A stretch of DNA of 64,000 bases from Taudactylus pleione (taxonomy: Eukaryota; Chordata; Amphibia; Anura; Myobatrachidae): positions 3,181,001 to 3,245,000 of the forward strand of contig JAUIMM010000885.1 in assembly GCA_031769625.1 (NCBI GenBank), written 5' to 3'. Below, one piece after another: positions 32,709 through 45,269 of this stretch (positions are counted from its first letter, which is position 1; each line of letters starts with the position of its first letter). Position numbers and translations under genes: made by a program. The notes beneath the pieces were generated by a model. The model did not search any database. It saw nothing but the letters and a program-made list of their open reading frames with translations, and had not been told where the DNA came from.

Positions 32709-33975
32709 AGGGCCTGAATCAGACCAGGACGCTATGCTGCGCTCTCTCGCATTGAGTGATTTTTTGCAATCTGCGCAAGCGTATGAGTTGCAATGTGCGT
32801 GCGTGAACCAGTCATTGCGATGGGAAATTGCTCACCCATAGCCCGCAGTTGGGCCACTATTTTGAGCGACAGATAGTCCCGTTTGTGGGTGGTAACAGGG
32901 GAAGGTGCTTGAAAATGGGGGTGTGGATGTGCGAACACAGGCGCGTCCGACCGTCAGAATGGCGTTTAATGGGTGTGCATAATTAGCAAAGTAGCGTCAT
33001 TACACACGTGACTGGGTTGTTTTTTAGCCAGAACTGCTCGCAATGTTGTGGTGGAAAAAGATTACCACAAGCGCTGCGAGCAGCTCCGATGGCTCTCGAT
33101 GTCCCTGCATCCGCATTTCTAATGCAGATTGTAATGTGATATTATCGACTGAGTGCTATTGAGGGTGGGGGGGTTGTGGGGGGTCCGCGATCGCGGGAAG
33201 CTGGGCTTAGCGCTGGGGGGCAGGGCTTAGCGCCTGGGGGGTAGCAGCGGCGGCCAGTCGGCGCATGCTCAGGAACTTTGTCATGGTATTGTTTGCGAAA
33301 ATACCGTGACTAGTGTGCGGAGGGGATTCGCAGGGACAGAGCTTTATCACAAGCTCTGTCCCTGCATGGGATTTGTAGTAAATCCCTGTGATATTGCCTA
33401 AATTCGCAATGCGAATTCTGGGCCTGATTCAGACCCGCTTGCGAGCACTGAGAACTCGCAAGCAGGTCAATGTTGGCCCAGTGCGCATGAACACGAAGGC
33501 GGCTCCGTCGTGCGCATGCGTGAGACCCGGATAGCGACGGGCTCGCTACAAAGGGGGTGTGCTGTCGATGTTGAGTGACAGCACACCCCCTTTGGTGGGC
33601 CGGCCGGGGACGTGGCTGCCCAGATGGAGGCGTTCCCATGGGAACGTCTACCGTCTAGGGCCGGCCCCACTGACATCACTTGTCAGAGCCAAAAGCACTC
33701 TTGGGCTTCCGGCAACGAGACCCTACCACAAGGGTCTTGTCGCAAGCCCGATAGTCGCAAAGGTCTTGACCATCATGACCATCTTTTTGGCCACTCGCTA
33801 TAGCTGTTGGTGGTCACCCACAGCTATGCGAGCGGCCAGGAGGCCGCTCTAAAAAAAGAGAAGGATGGCCCTGATTTAGAGCGAGCGCTCTGTCAGAGCG
33901 TCCAGCTCTGAATCAGGGCCTCGGTCGATAATATCACACTACAATCTGCATTCAATATTTGGATTGTAGTAAATA
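32709..33975. mobile_element. Nested MITE cluster
   Basis: A CCTGAATCAG-type left end at 32709 is followed by a second palindromic element. The left part of that element, 'gcagattgtaatgtgatattatcgac' (33123-33150), pairs with 'gtcgataatatcacactacaatctgc' (33924-33951); both are quoted from longer matches. The MITE at 33419-33917 is inserted inside it. Confidence 0.6.
33419..33917. mobile_element. MITE, CCTGATTCAG family
   Basis: Ends GGGCCTGATTCAGACCCGC and CTGAATCAGGGCC. The interior is palindromic with GCGAGC/GCTCGC phrases and a 'ctgtcgatgttgagtgacag' hairpin. No coding. Confidence 0.85.
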
Positions 33976-34129
33976 GAGCCCTATGACATTTACACCTACC
34001 CTGAGTGTCTGCCCTAGACTAATCCAATCATGTGCTCACCTGCAACAGACAAGTGAATTCAGGAGATTAACTACTGTATACGGTATATCATGATTGAGTA
34101 AGAGGAGAGTGTCACACTTAGGACTATTA

Positions 34130-35700
34130 AAACCACTTTCTTAAATCTCCAGTGTCTGTCCAGGCTAGCGCTGAGGTCCGCTCGTGCTGTGCATCGCTCC
34201 AGGATAGCACAGGGGTCCGCTCACGCTGCCCATTGCTCCCGGCTGTTGCTGAGGTCTGTCTGTGTTGCTCCTGCCACGTCTGCTCAGTTTCCTGTTATTG
34301 AGCATGGAGATAGGTTTCCGCAGCCCCTTGCTCACAGCGTGTCTTCCCAGCATGATGGCACACAGGCTGTACGCCAGAGTTCCCTCATTAACCACAGTAA
34401 GGGCGCCGCCATGTTGAACTCTGTAACCTGACGTTCTTCCTCCACTCAGAGCACTGCTCCAAGACCAGCTGATCGCAGCATCCAATCCCTGGAGATCTTC
34501 CCCTATAAATTTCATTTCCAGACTGGCCTCTGTACGTCGCTTCTTGCTGAAGTTACAGCTCAGTGCTCAGCTCCCAGGTACTCTGTATCTGAACGGTCCC
34601 AGGGCCTGATTCAGCAATGATCGCTAATGCGATCACATACGCAAGTCTGCCGCAAGAGTACGCTAATGTTTGCAATTGCAAAGCACTCGCACAGACAACA
34701 TGCAGACCCCCACTTCCCCTCTTGTACATCCGTAATACCTTGCAATCCATCTAAAACATCGGTAACATCGAGTTCCATCGCAGCCACTCGCACACTTAAG
34801 GCAGGTCAGACCTCACTTATAAATTGCTAACTTGCCTGTACGCAGTGAACACTCAGGCGACGTATGGCATCGCAGTGGCTAATTTGTACACGCTCCTGTA
34901 ACGGCGTTCAAATGCATTGGCACGCCAGCATTAGGCCGACCACTCCCCATAACTACCCACAAACGGCACTTCCTGTCAATCACTTTACAATGAATCTGTG
35001 TGATCTCTGCAATCGCTTTCCCGTTCGAAGTGAGCCGCTTGCGCACGCGCATTGCAATGCATACGCATGCGCAGAAAGCAAGCACCGGCCGTCTGCGTAC
35101 ATATCAGCATCTGCGATCCTTGCTGAATCAGGACCCCAGTCCATTATATCTAGTTCCTGAATCTGGTAAACAAGTCTCCTTTACCATCTTGCACACCAGT
35201 CTGGTTTTCCCTCTGAGACTTGTTCTTAAAGCCACCATTGGTTCCAGCTGATACCTTTTACCATCGGTCTCATCCGATACTTCCAACATCAGACTCACAT
35301 TAATTAAGTTCTTCAGTTCATCAACATCAGTCCCAACCAATCAAGTTCATCAATTCTTTAACATCGGACTCATATCAATTAAGTTCCTCAATTCATCAAC
35401 ATCAGCCCCAACTGATCAAGTTCATCAAATAATCAACATCAGACTCTTATCAATGAAGTTCTTCCATTCTTCAAAAATAAATCTGTCCCAATCAATTAAG
35501 TTCATCAATTCATCAACATTGGATTCATAAAAATCCAGTTCTTCAATTCATCAACATTAGTCACAAACCGATCCAGCTCTCAATCCAGCATCATCGGTCC
35601 CAATCCGATTCTGCTAATTCCAACCTGCTGTTCAATAAAGACATTCTATTTCTGTCCTTGCCTTCGGTCGCCATCATCCACTGCCATATCTCTATCTCCT
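34130..35700 (+). repeat. Possible LTR-like or retroelement remnant, with MITE insertion
   Basis: CT-rich, GC-moderate sequence with a TATAAATTT at about 34504 and an AATAAAGACATTC polyadenylation-type motif at 35633. It is interrupted by the MITE at 34602-35136. The stretch 35280-35600 repeats 'atcaattaagttcatcaattcatcaacatc'-like phrases at ~55-60 bp. No gag or pol coding is visible, so family and boundaries are uncertain. Confidence 0.35.
34602..35136. mobile_element. MITE, CCTGATTCAGCAATG family
   Basis: Ends GGGCCTGATTCAGCAATGATCGC and GCGATCCTTGCTGAATCAGGACCC. Internal motifs 'acatcggtaacatcgagt' and 'tgcgcacgcgcattgcaatgc' (quoted in parts) recur in the copies at 10851 and 38315. Confidence 0.85.
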
Positions 35701-36660
35701 CACATCAGTACATGAGGAAGTCCTGGCTCAAGCCACCCAAGTCCCTTCACATATCTCTGATCTCCCCTTCAGCCTCCCATGCCTGTTCCTAGTTCTTAAC
35801 CAAACCAACCCTCAGGATGACAGAGATTTCCCTAGACAACTACTGTGCAGGGATGATAACTCGCTCCTGGGAACATTTTTTTTAATCCCATTCAGCTGTA
35901 CTGTACTTAATGGCCAAAATATTTTATAGCCCATACAAGATAAATGATAGCTTTAATGTGATTGGTTGTTACAGGCGGAACTTTCTCTTATCCTATTTTG
36001 AAGATTTCACAATTCTCCCCTTTAATATTCTCCTTTAATAAGTGACTTTTGTTTGTTCTTAATTTTAAAGCGTAAAGCACAAGGCTTACATTGGAAGTAA
36101 AACGCGTTGGTAGTTATTATTATCTTTCTCATTACCAGACACTTGCCAATGACAGCTGCCCGGGTCTAGTGTAGAGAAAATGACTTAACCCAAAGCTGTT
36201 CTTCTACTCTCGGCAGAGGGTAAGTTCGTCGTCATAGTACAGTTACGCCGTGCCATTTTCGGTAGCCACCACCATTATCATTTGTTTTATCTCTCTCATA
36301 AAGCAAGTGCTATGTGACAATACCATTCTTGCACTGGTTGTGCATCTCCTGCTGGAGTCTTATGACTAGTAATAATAGTAAAATATAAATAATCTGAAAT
36401 ATACATTCGATACTAGCAGAGGAATGATTGATTTCCTTGACCGTACAGTAACTTGGAAAAAGCCAGGCGTGCTAATGACAAGACCGTGACTTGGAATTTT
36501 ATTACAAAGGTATACACTAATGGCGAGCGACTGACAGTTTGTATGCTGCGGAATGGGTATGAAATACCGCCGGCCGCATGGGCGGCGGTTCGATTCCCGT
36601 CAGCAGCAGCCCGACAGGAGCAGAGTGCGATGCAGCGGAAGCCCGACAGCGCTGGAAATC
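35701..36660. other. No gene recognised
   Basis: The phrase 'ggaagtaaaacgcgttgg' at about 36093 resembles a sequence often found near the ends of vertebrate repeats. Otherwise it is unassigned. Confidence 0.35.
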
Positions 36661-37125
36661 CCGATCGTGGATAGGTAAGTATCCACTAACCTAACCTAAC
36701 CCCCCTAACCCTAACCATCCTTAGGGGTGCCTAACCCTAACTTCCCCCCCAAGTGCCTAACCCTAATCCCCCCTCTAAGTGCCTAACCCTAACCACCCCC
36801 TTCCCCGCTACCTAAACCTAAGTCCCCCGGGGGGGTGCCTAACCCTATTCCCCCCCGGGGTGCCTAACCCTAACCCTCCCTCCCCCTAGCCTAACCCTAA
36901 CCCTCCCAGGGGGGTGCCTAACCCTAAGTCCCCCCCGGGAGCCCTAAACCTAACCCTTCCCCCCCGCGGCTGTCCGCTCGTGGCACCCGGCATCACTACG
37001 ATTGTGATGCCGGGCACCGGTCTCCCGGCGTTGGGGAAATGTGGGCGTCTACATCTAGCCGCCCGGCATTTCACCCTTGCCGGGATAAGACAGTCGGCTT
37101 CCCGATTGCTTCCCGTATGCTGCCA
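36660..37125. repeat. CCCTAA-rich repeat plus CCGGCATCACTACGAT palindrome (copy 1)
   Basis: An irregular CCTAACCCTAACCC-type stretch (36676-36960, units of ~35-40 bp rather than hexamers) is followed by 'cggcatcactacgattgtgatgccggg', an inverted repeat, and 'cccggcatttcacccttgccgggataagacagtc' (quoted in parts). The same order occurs at 58110-58375. Confidence 0.75.
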
Positions 37126-37283
37126 TTACAAGCCCTGGAAGATGATTTCTCCATTGCTGCAGTTTACGCTCATTAGGATAAATTGCAGGAATCTACTGTA
37201 GGTTTGAAGAACAATAATTGGTATACAGTATGCTAGTTATTCATGCGCGAGAACAAGCCTTATTAGTCATTATAACCAACATA

Positions 37284-38150
37284 GGCCCGTATTCAATTAG
37301 GTGCGAAAAGTCACGGACTTTTCGCATGCCGGACTTTTCGCCGACATCGCTGCTTTTCCAATGCGGAAAAATATTGCGCTCTTCCTCGATCATCCCCGTA
37401 TTCAATTACAAATCAGCGAAAACGGAACCTGACAAATTCGAAACCAGCGAAAAGTCCTGTCAGATTTGGGGAAATCAACCTGACACCCCTCAAAAGATGC
37501 ACTGACATTAGGGAGCACTATAGGTTCCCCCGAATAGCCCTGCTGAAGGTATTTGGGGTACTTAAATGATCTCAACAGCTTCTAATTAGCGTCATGGCAG
37601 AAGTGGTGAAGAATAGCATTTAGCAGGTTTTTTTGCAGAAAATAAGTAGTCCCAGCAAATTTGGGGTACATGAAAATGGGTGCTAGCATATTTTGAAGTT
37701 GCTAAAGAGAAGTTTTAAAAAACGTATAAAATCCACCTGCCGCAAACACCTGCAATCTTAAAAACACCCTGGTGCATACTTGGAGACCCCCTGTAGTCTA
37801 TTTCACTAGTTTTTAAGTTTGTCCCCCAACTTTTTTTTTTTCACCCCCAAAATGAAAGTACTTTTTAGGGGGTGTTCTTAAGGTTTATTTTAGCTTTTTT
37901 TGACTTAGTTTACCTTTGGGGGGCTGTCCCAAAGGTGCAGGGTGGTTTCCGCAACTTTGCACCCCGAAACCCCAATTCTCCATTTTTTTCCACCTGGTTT
38001 CATAGGCGAATCTTTTCCGCCTATTTCAATAAATTAATTTTACGCAACAGCAAAAAGTCTTTGGAATTGAATACGGGGATAAATTTTCGCCTGCCGAAAT
38101 GACATCATCGGCAACACTTTTCCGCAGAAACTGACTTTTGAATACGGCCC
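37284..38150. mobile_element. ATTCAATT-type MITE
   Basis: Ends GGCCCGTATTCAATTAGG and CTTTTGAATACGGCC. GCGAAAAGTC phrases flank both ends, and an internal 'ccccgtattcaattac' at 37395 suggests a nested or duplicated end. No coding. Confidence 0.8.
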
Positions 38151-38314
38151 TATATAAAGTTAAAAGTAAAATAAAAAAGTATGTTGTTTTGTTTAACTGA
38201 TAGTGTGACTGCTGGTGCCCATGATTTATCATACAATGAGAGTCCCCATCGATCACTGTAATGTCAGGGTGTCTGGAGTCGAATATATTTTTTCAGGATA
38301 AGAGCAGAAGTTTC

Positions 38315-38804
38315 AGGACCTGATTCAGCAAGCAACGCAAGTGAGAGAACGCACGGTGCGAGCCGATGTTTGCAATCTGCGCATGCACATACATCGCACT
38401 GCGCGTACGCAAACAGGTTGCTGAGCACTATAAGGACTCTCTCAGAGTACGCAGGGAGCCCACAGAGACCTTCGATATTGATTGACAGGAAGTGCCATTT
38501 GTGGGTGGTGCAAGGGGGGCGGTCGGCCGAACGCAGATGTGCCTGTGCGCTTGCACGCCATTACAGGGGCGTGCATAAATTTATCTCAGCGGGTGCCTCT
38601 CTGCGTGCAGGAATCTCTCAAGCCCTGCGGTAGGGTCAGGTCTACCCTTAGCTTACAAGCAGCTTCGATGGCACTCGATGTTCCCGATGTTTACGCTGTC
38701 AATCACGGCATAGGTGGGCGGCTCTCCGTGCATTGATTAGCATATTCAGGCAGTGGCTGGGTGCGTGCGACCACATCCGTGCATTCCTTGCTGAATCAGT
38801 CCCT
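38315..38804. mobile_element. MITE, CCTGATTCAG family
   Basis: Ends AGGACCTGATTCAGCAAGC and CCTTGCTGAATCAGTCCCT. Internal similarity to 34602-35136 (gacaggaagtgcc, ttgcatgc..gcgc). Confidence 0.8.
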
Positions 38805-39822
38805 CAGTTCTTTGTCTTTAGGGTTTAGGAAAAGGGCTATGATGTTAATTTCTGCCATGGTGTCTGATATTGGGCCTGATTCAGAGATTCGGAAATGACG
38901 AAAAAGTAAAAGCAATCACCGGCACCTGAGATAAATCTATTAATTGACCACTGATTAGCCTGCTGCTCTCTATAGCAGAGGATTTACTCTACCCTCTTTT
39001 ATAAGTTAAATAAAAAAAATACAAAATTGAGAGCGCTGGCAGACAGTTTTATATATAAAGAAAAAAATATTTTATTTTATCTAGTTTCCTTATTAAACCA
39101 GCTTAATGCCATACACACATTCCTGCACACTAAAAAATTCTCAATATACAAAAACACTTTCCCAAAAAGAATACTTATTAAACGTTCACATGTAATTCAC
39201 TGATGAACTAATTAGAACATACCAACCCAATGTTACAACTAAAAAACTTATTTTCCACTAATATCTGTTATAGTAACCAGTTGCATTTAAAGCATATATA
39301 CAGAGATCACCGGTCTATAAACAACAGCAGATCTCATTTAGGATAAACAGAAACAGTTGTAGCTTTTTTTGTAGCTTTTTCACTTTTTAACAGATAATGT
39401 GTATCCACTTGAGGCTTTTATTATCCTCCCTTGATATTATCCTTTTCTGGAATATATATATATTTTTTATTCATGGCCATGATGAATTATTTTTTACCAT
39501 AAATATATGTTTTTTATAAAATTGATGAACAGGAACATATTTATCATTGATACATACACCTGGTGGATGCAAAGCATTCAGTTTTATACATGCGGATACA
39601 TATATCGCTGATGCAATATATCTGTGGATGCAATCTATTTTTTTACAAAGTATACGTTCACATCTCGCAATAGAGATTTTATTGCCACTGTGCTTTTTGT
39701 AGTCAGCTATAATCATATCTGGACATTATTTGCATCTAAAGCAAAATCTTGCACCTTAAAAGGATCCAATTGTCACTGTGTCTGTATATTCAGCCATAAA
39801 CAGGACTGTTTGCTGTTTACTT

Positions 39823-40336
39823 ATACCCCTTTTACATCGGAGCTAAAACCCGGGTTTTTGAAGGGTTAACCCGGGCAGCTCCCTGGTGTAAAAGGGCAGA
39901 GGGTTGGATTGCCGGGTCGAGTAACCCGGCAATCCAACCCAGGTAACTAGCAGGGTTTAACACGGGCTTAGCCCGTGAAACCCTGCTATGGGAACAGCGC
40001 ACTCCGGGTCACGATGACCTGGAGTGCGCTGCTAGCTGGCTGATTGGTCCGGCTTCAGTGGCGCTTGGAGATGACGTCATCTCCAAGCGTCCACTTTCAC
40101 TCCGCAAAAGCCGGGTCTATGCAGACCCGACTGCGGTGTGAGCGGCGCTGACTCGGGAATATTCCGGGTCTGACCCGGAGTTGGAACAAAGTTCCTATCC
40201 GGATCAGACCCGGAATTTTGCCGGCGCTGACTCGGGAATATCCCGAGTCAGCGCCGGCAAAATTCCGGGTCTGATCCGGATAGGAACTTTGTTCCAACTC
40301 CGGGTCAGACCCGGAATTTAGGTGAAAAAGGGGTAT
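39823..40336. mobile_element. Palindromic MITE (TACCCCTTTT..AAAAGGGGTA)
   Basis: TIRs TACCCCTTTTACA and TGAAAAAGGGGTA are flanked by TA on both sides. The interior is almost entirely inverted repeats of 'aacccgggt' and 'tccgggtctgacccgga' type, including a long palindrome at about 40160-40320. Confidence 0.85.
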
Positions 40337-40495
40337 AAGTGATACTGCAGAACGGCTTTTCTTTTTCAACAAATCTATACAAAATTGCAGTATTAAAGGA
40401 AACATATGGTGTTAGCTGGAACTAAAAACTCATATACAATATTCCAGAAAAGGATAATATCAAGGGAGGATAATAAAAGCCTCAAGTAGATACAC

Positions 40496-41374
40496 TATGG
40501 CCCGTATTCAATTTGGAGCGAAAAGCTGGAATTGGCAAAAAAGTTTCACCGATGCCATCATTTTGCCAGGTGGAAAAGTATCGCCATATTCAATTTGAAA
40601 GACTTTCCGCCTAGGCGGAAAGTCAATGCAATGTAATAGGTGGAAACGTTTCGCTTGTGAATAGCAGGTGGAAAAAAGTGCAGAATTGGGGTTTTGGGGT
40701 GCAACGTTGTGGGAACCCCCGTGCAGCCTTCAGAAAGTCCCCCAAAGGTAAACTGTGTCAAAATAGTTTTTTTTAAAAAAACTTCAGAACATCCTAAAAA
40801 ATCAATTTCAATTTGGGGGCGAAAAAAAAAATATTGGGGGACAAAGTTATAAACTAGTGAACTAGACTCCAAGGGGGGTCCCCAAGTATGGCTCAAGTGT
40901 TTTTTTCATTGCAGGTGCTTGCAGCAGGTGGATTTTTCATGATTTTTTTAAACTTAACTTTACCAACTTTTAAATATGCTGGCCCCCATTTTCAAGTACC
41001 CCAAATTTGCTGGGATAAGTTATTTTCGGGAAAAAAAACCTCCTGAATACTATTCTGCACCACTTATACAAAAACGCTATTTAGCAGCTATTGAGCCCGT
41101 TTAAAAACACCAAACACCTTCAGCAAGCCAAATCGGGGGGTACCATAGGGAACCCCCATGTCAGAGCATCTTTCGGAGAGTGTCAGGCTGATTTCCCGAA
41201 ATCTGACATGACTTTCCACTTGTTTAAGTTTCGCCGGGTCCCGTTTTCGTGTATTTTCAAATTGAATATGGGGATACGCGTGCAATACTTTTCCGCCTGC
41301 AAAACAGGCAAAGTAGGCGGAAAGTCCTGGAGGCTGAAATGTATCGCGGGTCCGCTTAAATTGAATATGGCTCA
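40496..41374. mobile_element. ATTCAATT-type MITE inserted in the foldback arm
   Basis: Ends GGCCCGTATTCAATTTGGA and AAATTGAATATGGCTCA. The opposite arm of the foldback (39390-39410) shows the uninterrupted sequence, so the arm acts as an empty-site reference. Confidence 0.85.
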
Positions 41375-41705
41375 TTATCTGCTAAAAAGTGAAAAAGCTA
41401 CAACTGTTTGTTTATCCTAAATGAGATCTGCTGTTGTTTATAGACTGGTGATCTCTGTATATGTGGGCTTTAAATGCAACTGGTTACCATAACAGATATT
41501 AGTGGAAAATATTTTTTTAGTAGTAACATTGGAGGTGTATGTTCTAATTAGTTCATCAGTGAATTACATGTGAATGTTTAACAAGTATTCTTGGGAAAGT
41601 GTTTTTGTACATTGAGAATTTTTGAATGTGAAGGAATGTGTGTATGTCATTAAGCTGGTTTAATAAGGAAACTGTCTGCCAGTGCTCCCAAGTTTGTATT
41701 GTTCT

Positions 41706-42167
41706 GATTAAGACATAGTTGCAATGGCGTTTGCAGGTAATCTCAGCCTTCCCTTTGTACAGGACAGTGAGATGGAGTGTATGAGTGGTGAGATGCCCAC
41801 TTTCAAGCTGTGTGGTCTGTGCATTTGTGATGGAGATTGTAAACTCAACAACATCGACAGAACATCGGTTTCACCATCAACATTTGCAGTAGCTAGGGTC
41901 TACTACTCTGCTCTGGTTACTCTCCTCTAATCCAACTGAACATGGCTTCTGAAAGATTGTATTTGTGATTGGTAACGCTGCAGTGTTCCCATGACACGGC
42001 TCTAACACACTCATGAAACTGCCCCTTTTTGTGATCACTTTGGGTCACCTCCCAGTCTCCACCCTGATATCCCCAGGGATCTCGAGCGTTTGCAGAATGG
42101 GATTTTTGCACTTTTTGCACATGCGCACTAGCAAAACATTGCTCAACTGCAGGAACAATTGAATAAG
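41706..42167. other. No gene recognised
   Basis: Unique-looking sequence between MITEs. A 68-codon frame starting at 41724 has no recognisable motif. Confidence 0.35.
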
Positions 42168-42699
42168 GGGGTCATTCAGACCCGTTTGCGAGCAAAGGAC
42201 GCTCGCAAACGGGTCGATGTTGTCCCACTGCGCATGCACACGACGGAGGGAGCTCCGTCGCACTCATGCGCGAGACCCGGACTGCGACAGCCAAGCTGTC
42301 GCTCCGGGTCTCGCACCAAAGGGGGCGTGCTGTCGATGGTGACTGACAGCACGCCTCCTTTGGTGGGCATGCCGGGGGCGTGGCGGCCAGATGGAGGTAT
42401 TCCCATGGGAACGCCTACCGTCTGAAGCCGGCCCCACTGACATCAGTAGTGATGTCAGTGGGAGTGATTTTGGCTCTGATAGAGCCAAAATCACTCCAGG
42501 GCTTGCAGCAGCGAGACCCTACTGCAGGGTCTCCGTCGCAAGCCCAATGGTCGCGATGGTCTTGACCATCGTGACCATCATCATGGACGCTCGCATAAGC
42601 TGTGGGTGGTAACCCACAGCTATGCGAGCATCCATGAGGACGCTCCTAAAACTGGTAGGAGGGCCCTGATTCAGAGCGTTCAGCTCTGAATCAGGCCCT
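42168..42699. mobile_element. MITE, CAGACCCG..GCTCTGAATCAGG subfamily
   Basis: Ends GGGGGTCATTCAGACCCG and CTGAATCAGGCCC. TAA lies on both flanks, consistent with a 3-bp PIF/Harbinger-type duplication. Closely related to 43568-44119 across its whole length. Confidence 0.88.
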
Positions 42700-42844
42700 A
42701 AGGCCCATCTCTGGATCATGCCCTGTAAGTGAACTTTGGGTCAGGCGGTGGACTTGTCTGTGGTGGTGACAGTGCTCCCCCTGCTGGCCATTCATGCATC
42801 ACTGTGCTACTTTGACCCTTTTGTATTACACTTTTGGGTTGGAG

Positions 42845-43380
42845 TAAAGGTGCCCATCCACTAGCAGACATGAAAACGGCTGCGTGATTATGACATTGTA
42901 ATCGTGCAGTTGTTTGTCAGTCTGTGATGAGCCTGCACTGAACGAGCAGTCGTTCAGTGCAGGCTCATCAATCATCTGCAAACGTGGTCAACCTGACGTT
43001 ATCGTTAGGTTGACCAGCATGTTTGCACGATGATAGATGTCTAAACGACCAGCGGGCACGCGCAATTGCTGGTCATTTTAGACATTTTTGCAAATGATTT
43101 ACAAGCGATTTGCAAACAATTTATGAATGATTGAACGATCATTATCGTTCAATCACTCAACTTAATCGTCTAGTGCACAGGTTCTCAAACTTGGTCCTCA
43201 GGACCCCAAACAGTCATGTTTTCCAGGTCTCCTCACAGAGTCACAAGTGAAATAATTAGCTATGTGTCAGTGAGTAATTAATATACCTGTGGACCTGCCA
43301 GGAGACCTAGAAAAAGTGAACTGTGTGGGGTCCTGAGGACCGAGTTTGAGAACCACTGGTCTAGTGGACGGGCACCTTTA
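42845..43380. mobile_element. MITE TAAAGGTGCCC..GGGCACCTTTA
   Basis: Ends TAAAGGTGCCCATCCACTAG and CTAGTGGACGGGCACCTTTA form a clear TIR pair. The interior is palindromic (gaacgagcagtcgttc). A second MITE is inserted in it at 43176-43358. Confidence 0.9.
43176..43358. mobile_element. 183-bp hAT-type MITE with perfect 8-bp TSD
   Basis: TIRs CACAGGTTCTCAAAC and GTTTGAGAACCACTG. The 8-bp direct repeat gtctagtg occurs at 43168-43175 and 43359-43366. Short size, hAT-like ends and TSD length define a hAT MITE. Relics occur at 8674 and 61505. Confidence 0.95.
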
Positions 43381-43567
43381 GGGATAACAAAAAAGTTTCA
43401 CTTTAAAACTAAAAATTCTATGTAACATTGAAGAAAATAGGATTACAAATGAAATAGCTAAGTACTGTACTGATAATAGGATTAAGAATACCTGAAATAA
43501 TCTATCAATGAATCCAATTTTAGTTCCTTTGCTCTCTGAAAAAGGAAAGTTTGTGTCTTGCTCTCTT

Positions 43568-44119
43568 TGGGGGTCATTCAGACCCGCTCGCAAGCAGCAG
43601 TACGCTCGCAAGTGGGTCGATGTTCCCCACTGCGCATGCGCACGACGGAGGGAGCTCCATCGTGCGCATGCGCGAGACCCGGGGAGCGGCGGGCTTTCCA
43701 TCGCTCTGGGTCTCGCACCAAAGGGGGCATGCTGTCGATGTTGATTGACAGCACGCCCCCTTTGGTGGGCGTGCCGGGGGCGTGCCTGCCAGACAGAGGC
43801 ATTCCCATCGGAACGCCTACCGTCTGAAGCCGGCCCCACTGACATCACTAGTGATATCAGTGGGAGTGATTTTGGCTCTGATAGAGCCAAAATCACTCCA
43901 GGGCTTGTGGCAGGGAGACCCTACCGCAGGGTCTCCGTCGCAAGTCCGATGGTCGCGATGGTCTAGACCATCGCGACCATCTTTTTGGCCGCTCACATAT
44001 GCTGTGGGTGGTCACCCACAGCTATACGAGCGGCCAGGAGGCCGCTCCATTTTCATGGAGGAGGGCCCTGATTCAGAGAGAGCGCTCTGGTCAGAGCGCC
44101 CGGCTCTGAATCAGGCCCT
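43568..44119. mobile_element. MITE, CAGACCCG subfamily
   Basis: Ends GGGGGTCATTCAGACCCGC and CTGAATCAGGCCC. Long internal identity with 42168-42699, including 'gtgggagtgattttggctctgatagagcc' (in parts) palindromes. Confidence 0.88.
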
Positions 44120-44243
44120 TTATCCTAAACAGAAAAAGAACTAAGGAGAAACATAAACCATTAGGTTTGTACAGGTACATATGTAACCAGTGCAAAATCT
44201 GTAGCTATAGCAGCAGGATAAACATATAATTTAATGGTTCCTA

Positions 44244-44730
44244 AGGGCCTGATTCAGGTCGGTTCGCACGCAGCCAGCCCATGTTTGCTTTCTGCGCATA
44301 CGTATATGACGCAGTGCGTGTGCGCGAACCGTGTTTGACAGGAAGTGAACATTTGAGGGTGGTGTTGGGGGGTGGTCAGAGAAACGCAGGCGTGCCTGGG
44401 CATTTAGACGCCGTTACAGGGGCGTGCATAAATAAGCCCCTGCGATAGCATACGCTGGCAGAGGTCTAGATGGCGACAGGAAGTTTAGCAGTTTGTGCGG
44501 TAGGGTCAGGTCAGCCACAACTGTGCGGATGGTTCCGATGTCACTCGATGGTACCAATGTTTTCGCTGACTTGTGCGGATGCATGTCATGGGTAGTGGGC
44601 GGCTTTATACAGTGATGGGTGTCTTGGTATAGTGCTGCGGTTGCCGTGCAATTACATTCATTAGCATATTTTCGCAGCGAGCGGGATGCGTGCGAACGCA
44701 GCCGTGCAATCCGCGCTGAATCAGGCCCTA
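44244..44730. mobile_element. MITE, CCTGATTCAGG subfamily
   Basis: Ends GGGCCTGATTCAGGTCGG and GCGCTGAATCAGGCCC, with TAA flanking on both sides. Confidence 0.85.
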
Positions 44731-44749
44731 AGACCACTTACACATAAAC

Positions 44750-44897
44750 TCCTAGGGGTATATTTACAAAAGTGTAGCAACCAACCAGATCCTAGCTATC
44801 ATTTTCTAGAAGGTGCTAGATAAATGATAAATAGAATCTGATTAGTTGCTATGGGCAACACATCCACTTTTATAAACCCGCACTTTAGTAAATATAC
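44750..44897. mobile_element. Short MITE (TATATTTAC..GTAAATATA)
   Basis: Ends TAGGGGTATATTTAC and AGTAAATATACACCCTA. The interior 'agcaaccaaccagatcctagctatcattt' (in parts) is palindromic with 'aaatgata..agaatctgattagttgct'. Similar relics occur at 45030-45120 and 62040-62095. Confidence 0.88.
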
Positions 44898-45269
44898 ACC
44901 CTATAGTACAGCTAATGAGAATAGTGCTTTCCGGAGTAGGCTTAATTCACTGCCTCAGAGGGGTGGTTCCAATCCTAAAACTCTATAAAGAACTCTAGGG
45001 AAAGATGTTTTACGCCTTCTAAAAAAGTGGAGAATTGGAGAATTTCCTCTAGCAACCAATCAGCTTCCGCCATTCATTTACAGCATTTACTTGCTGGCAG
45101 CTGATTGGTTGCTATGGGAAACATATCTACCTATCCACAATCTTCACTGCTTGATATATACATCTCCCCCTTAGTGTTGTCACCTTTTTACATTTTATTA
45201 TCCATAGCTGGTAGAGGGAAGATGACTTTGCCAGTCCTGTTCCAGGGTAGGATTCTTTCACTCCGTCTC

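Larger units (their letters stand above)
39020..41705. mobile_element. Foldback element with two nested MITEs
   Basis: The left arm 39020-39395 and right arm 41385-41705 are inverted copies (for example 'agatctcatttaggataaac' against 'gtttatcctaaatgagatct'). A second matching block, 39400-39455 against 40440-40495, shows the arms continued inward before MITEs were inserted. No transposase. Confidence 0.88.

Noticed and set aside
34130..35700. Endogenous retrovirus
   Set aside because: There is an AATAAA-type signal and a TATA-like motif, but no second LTR, primer-binding site, or gag/pol/env coding in the window.
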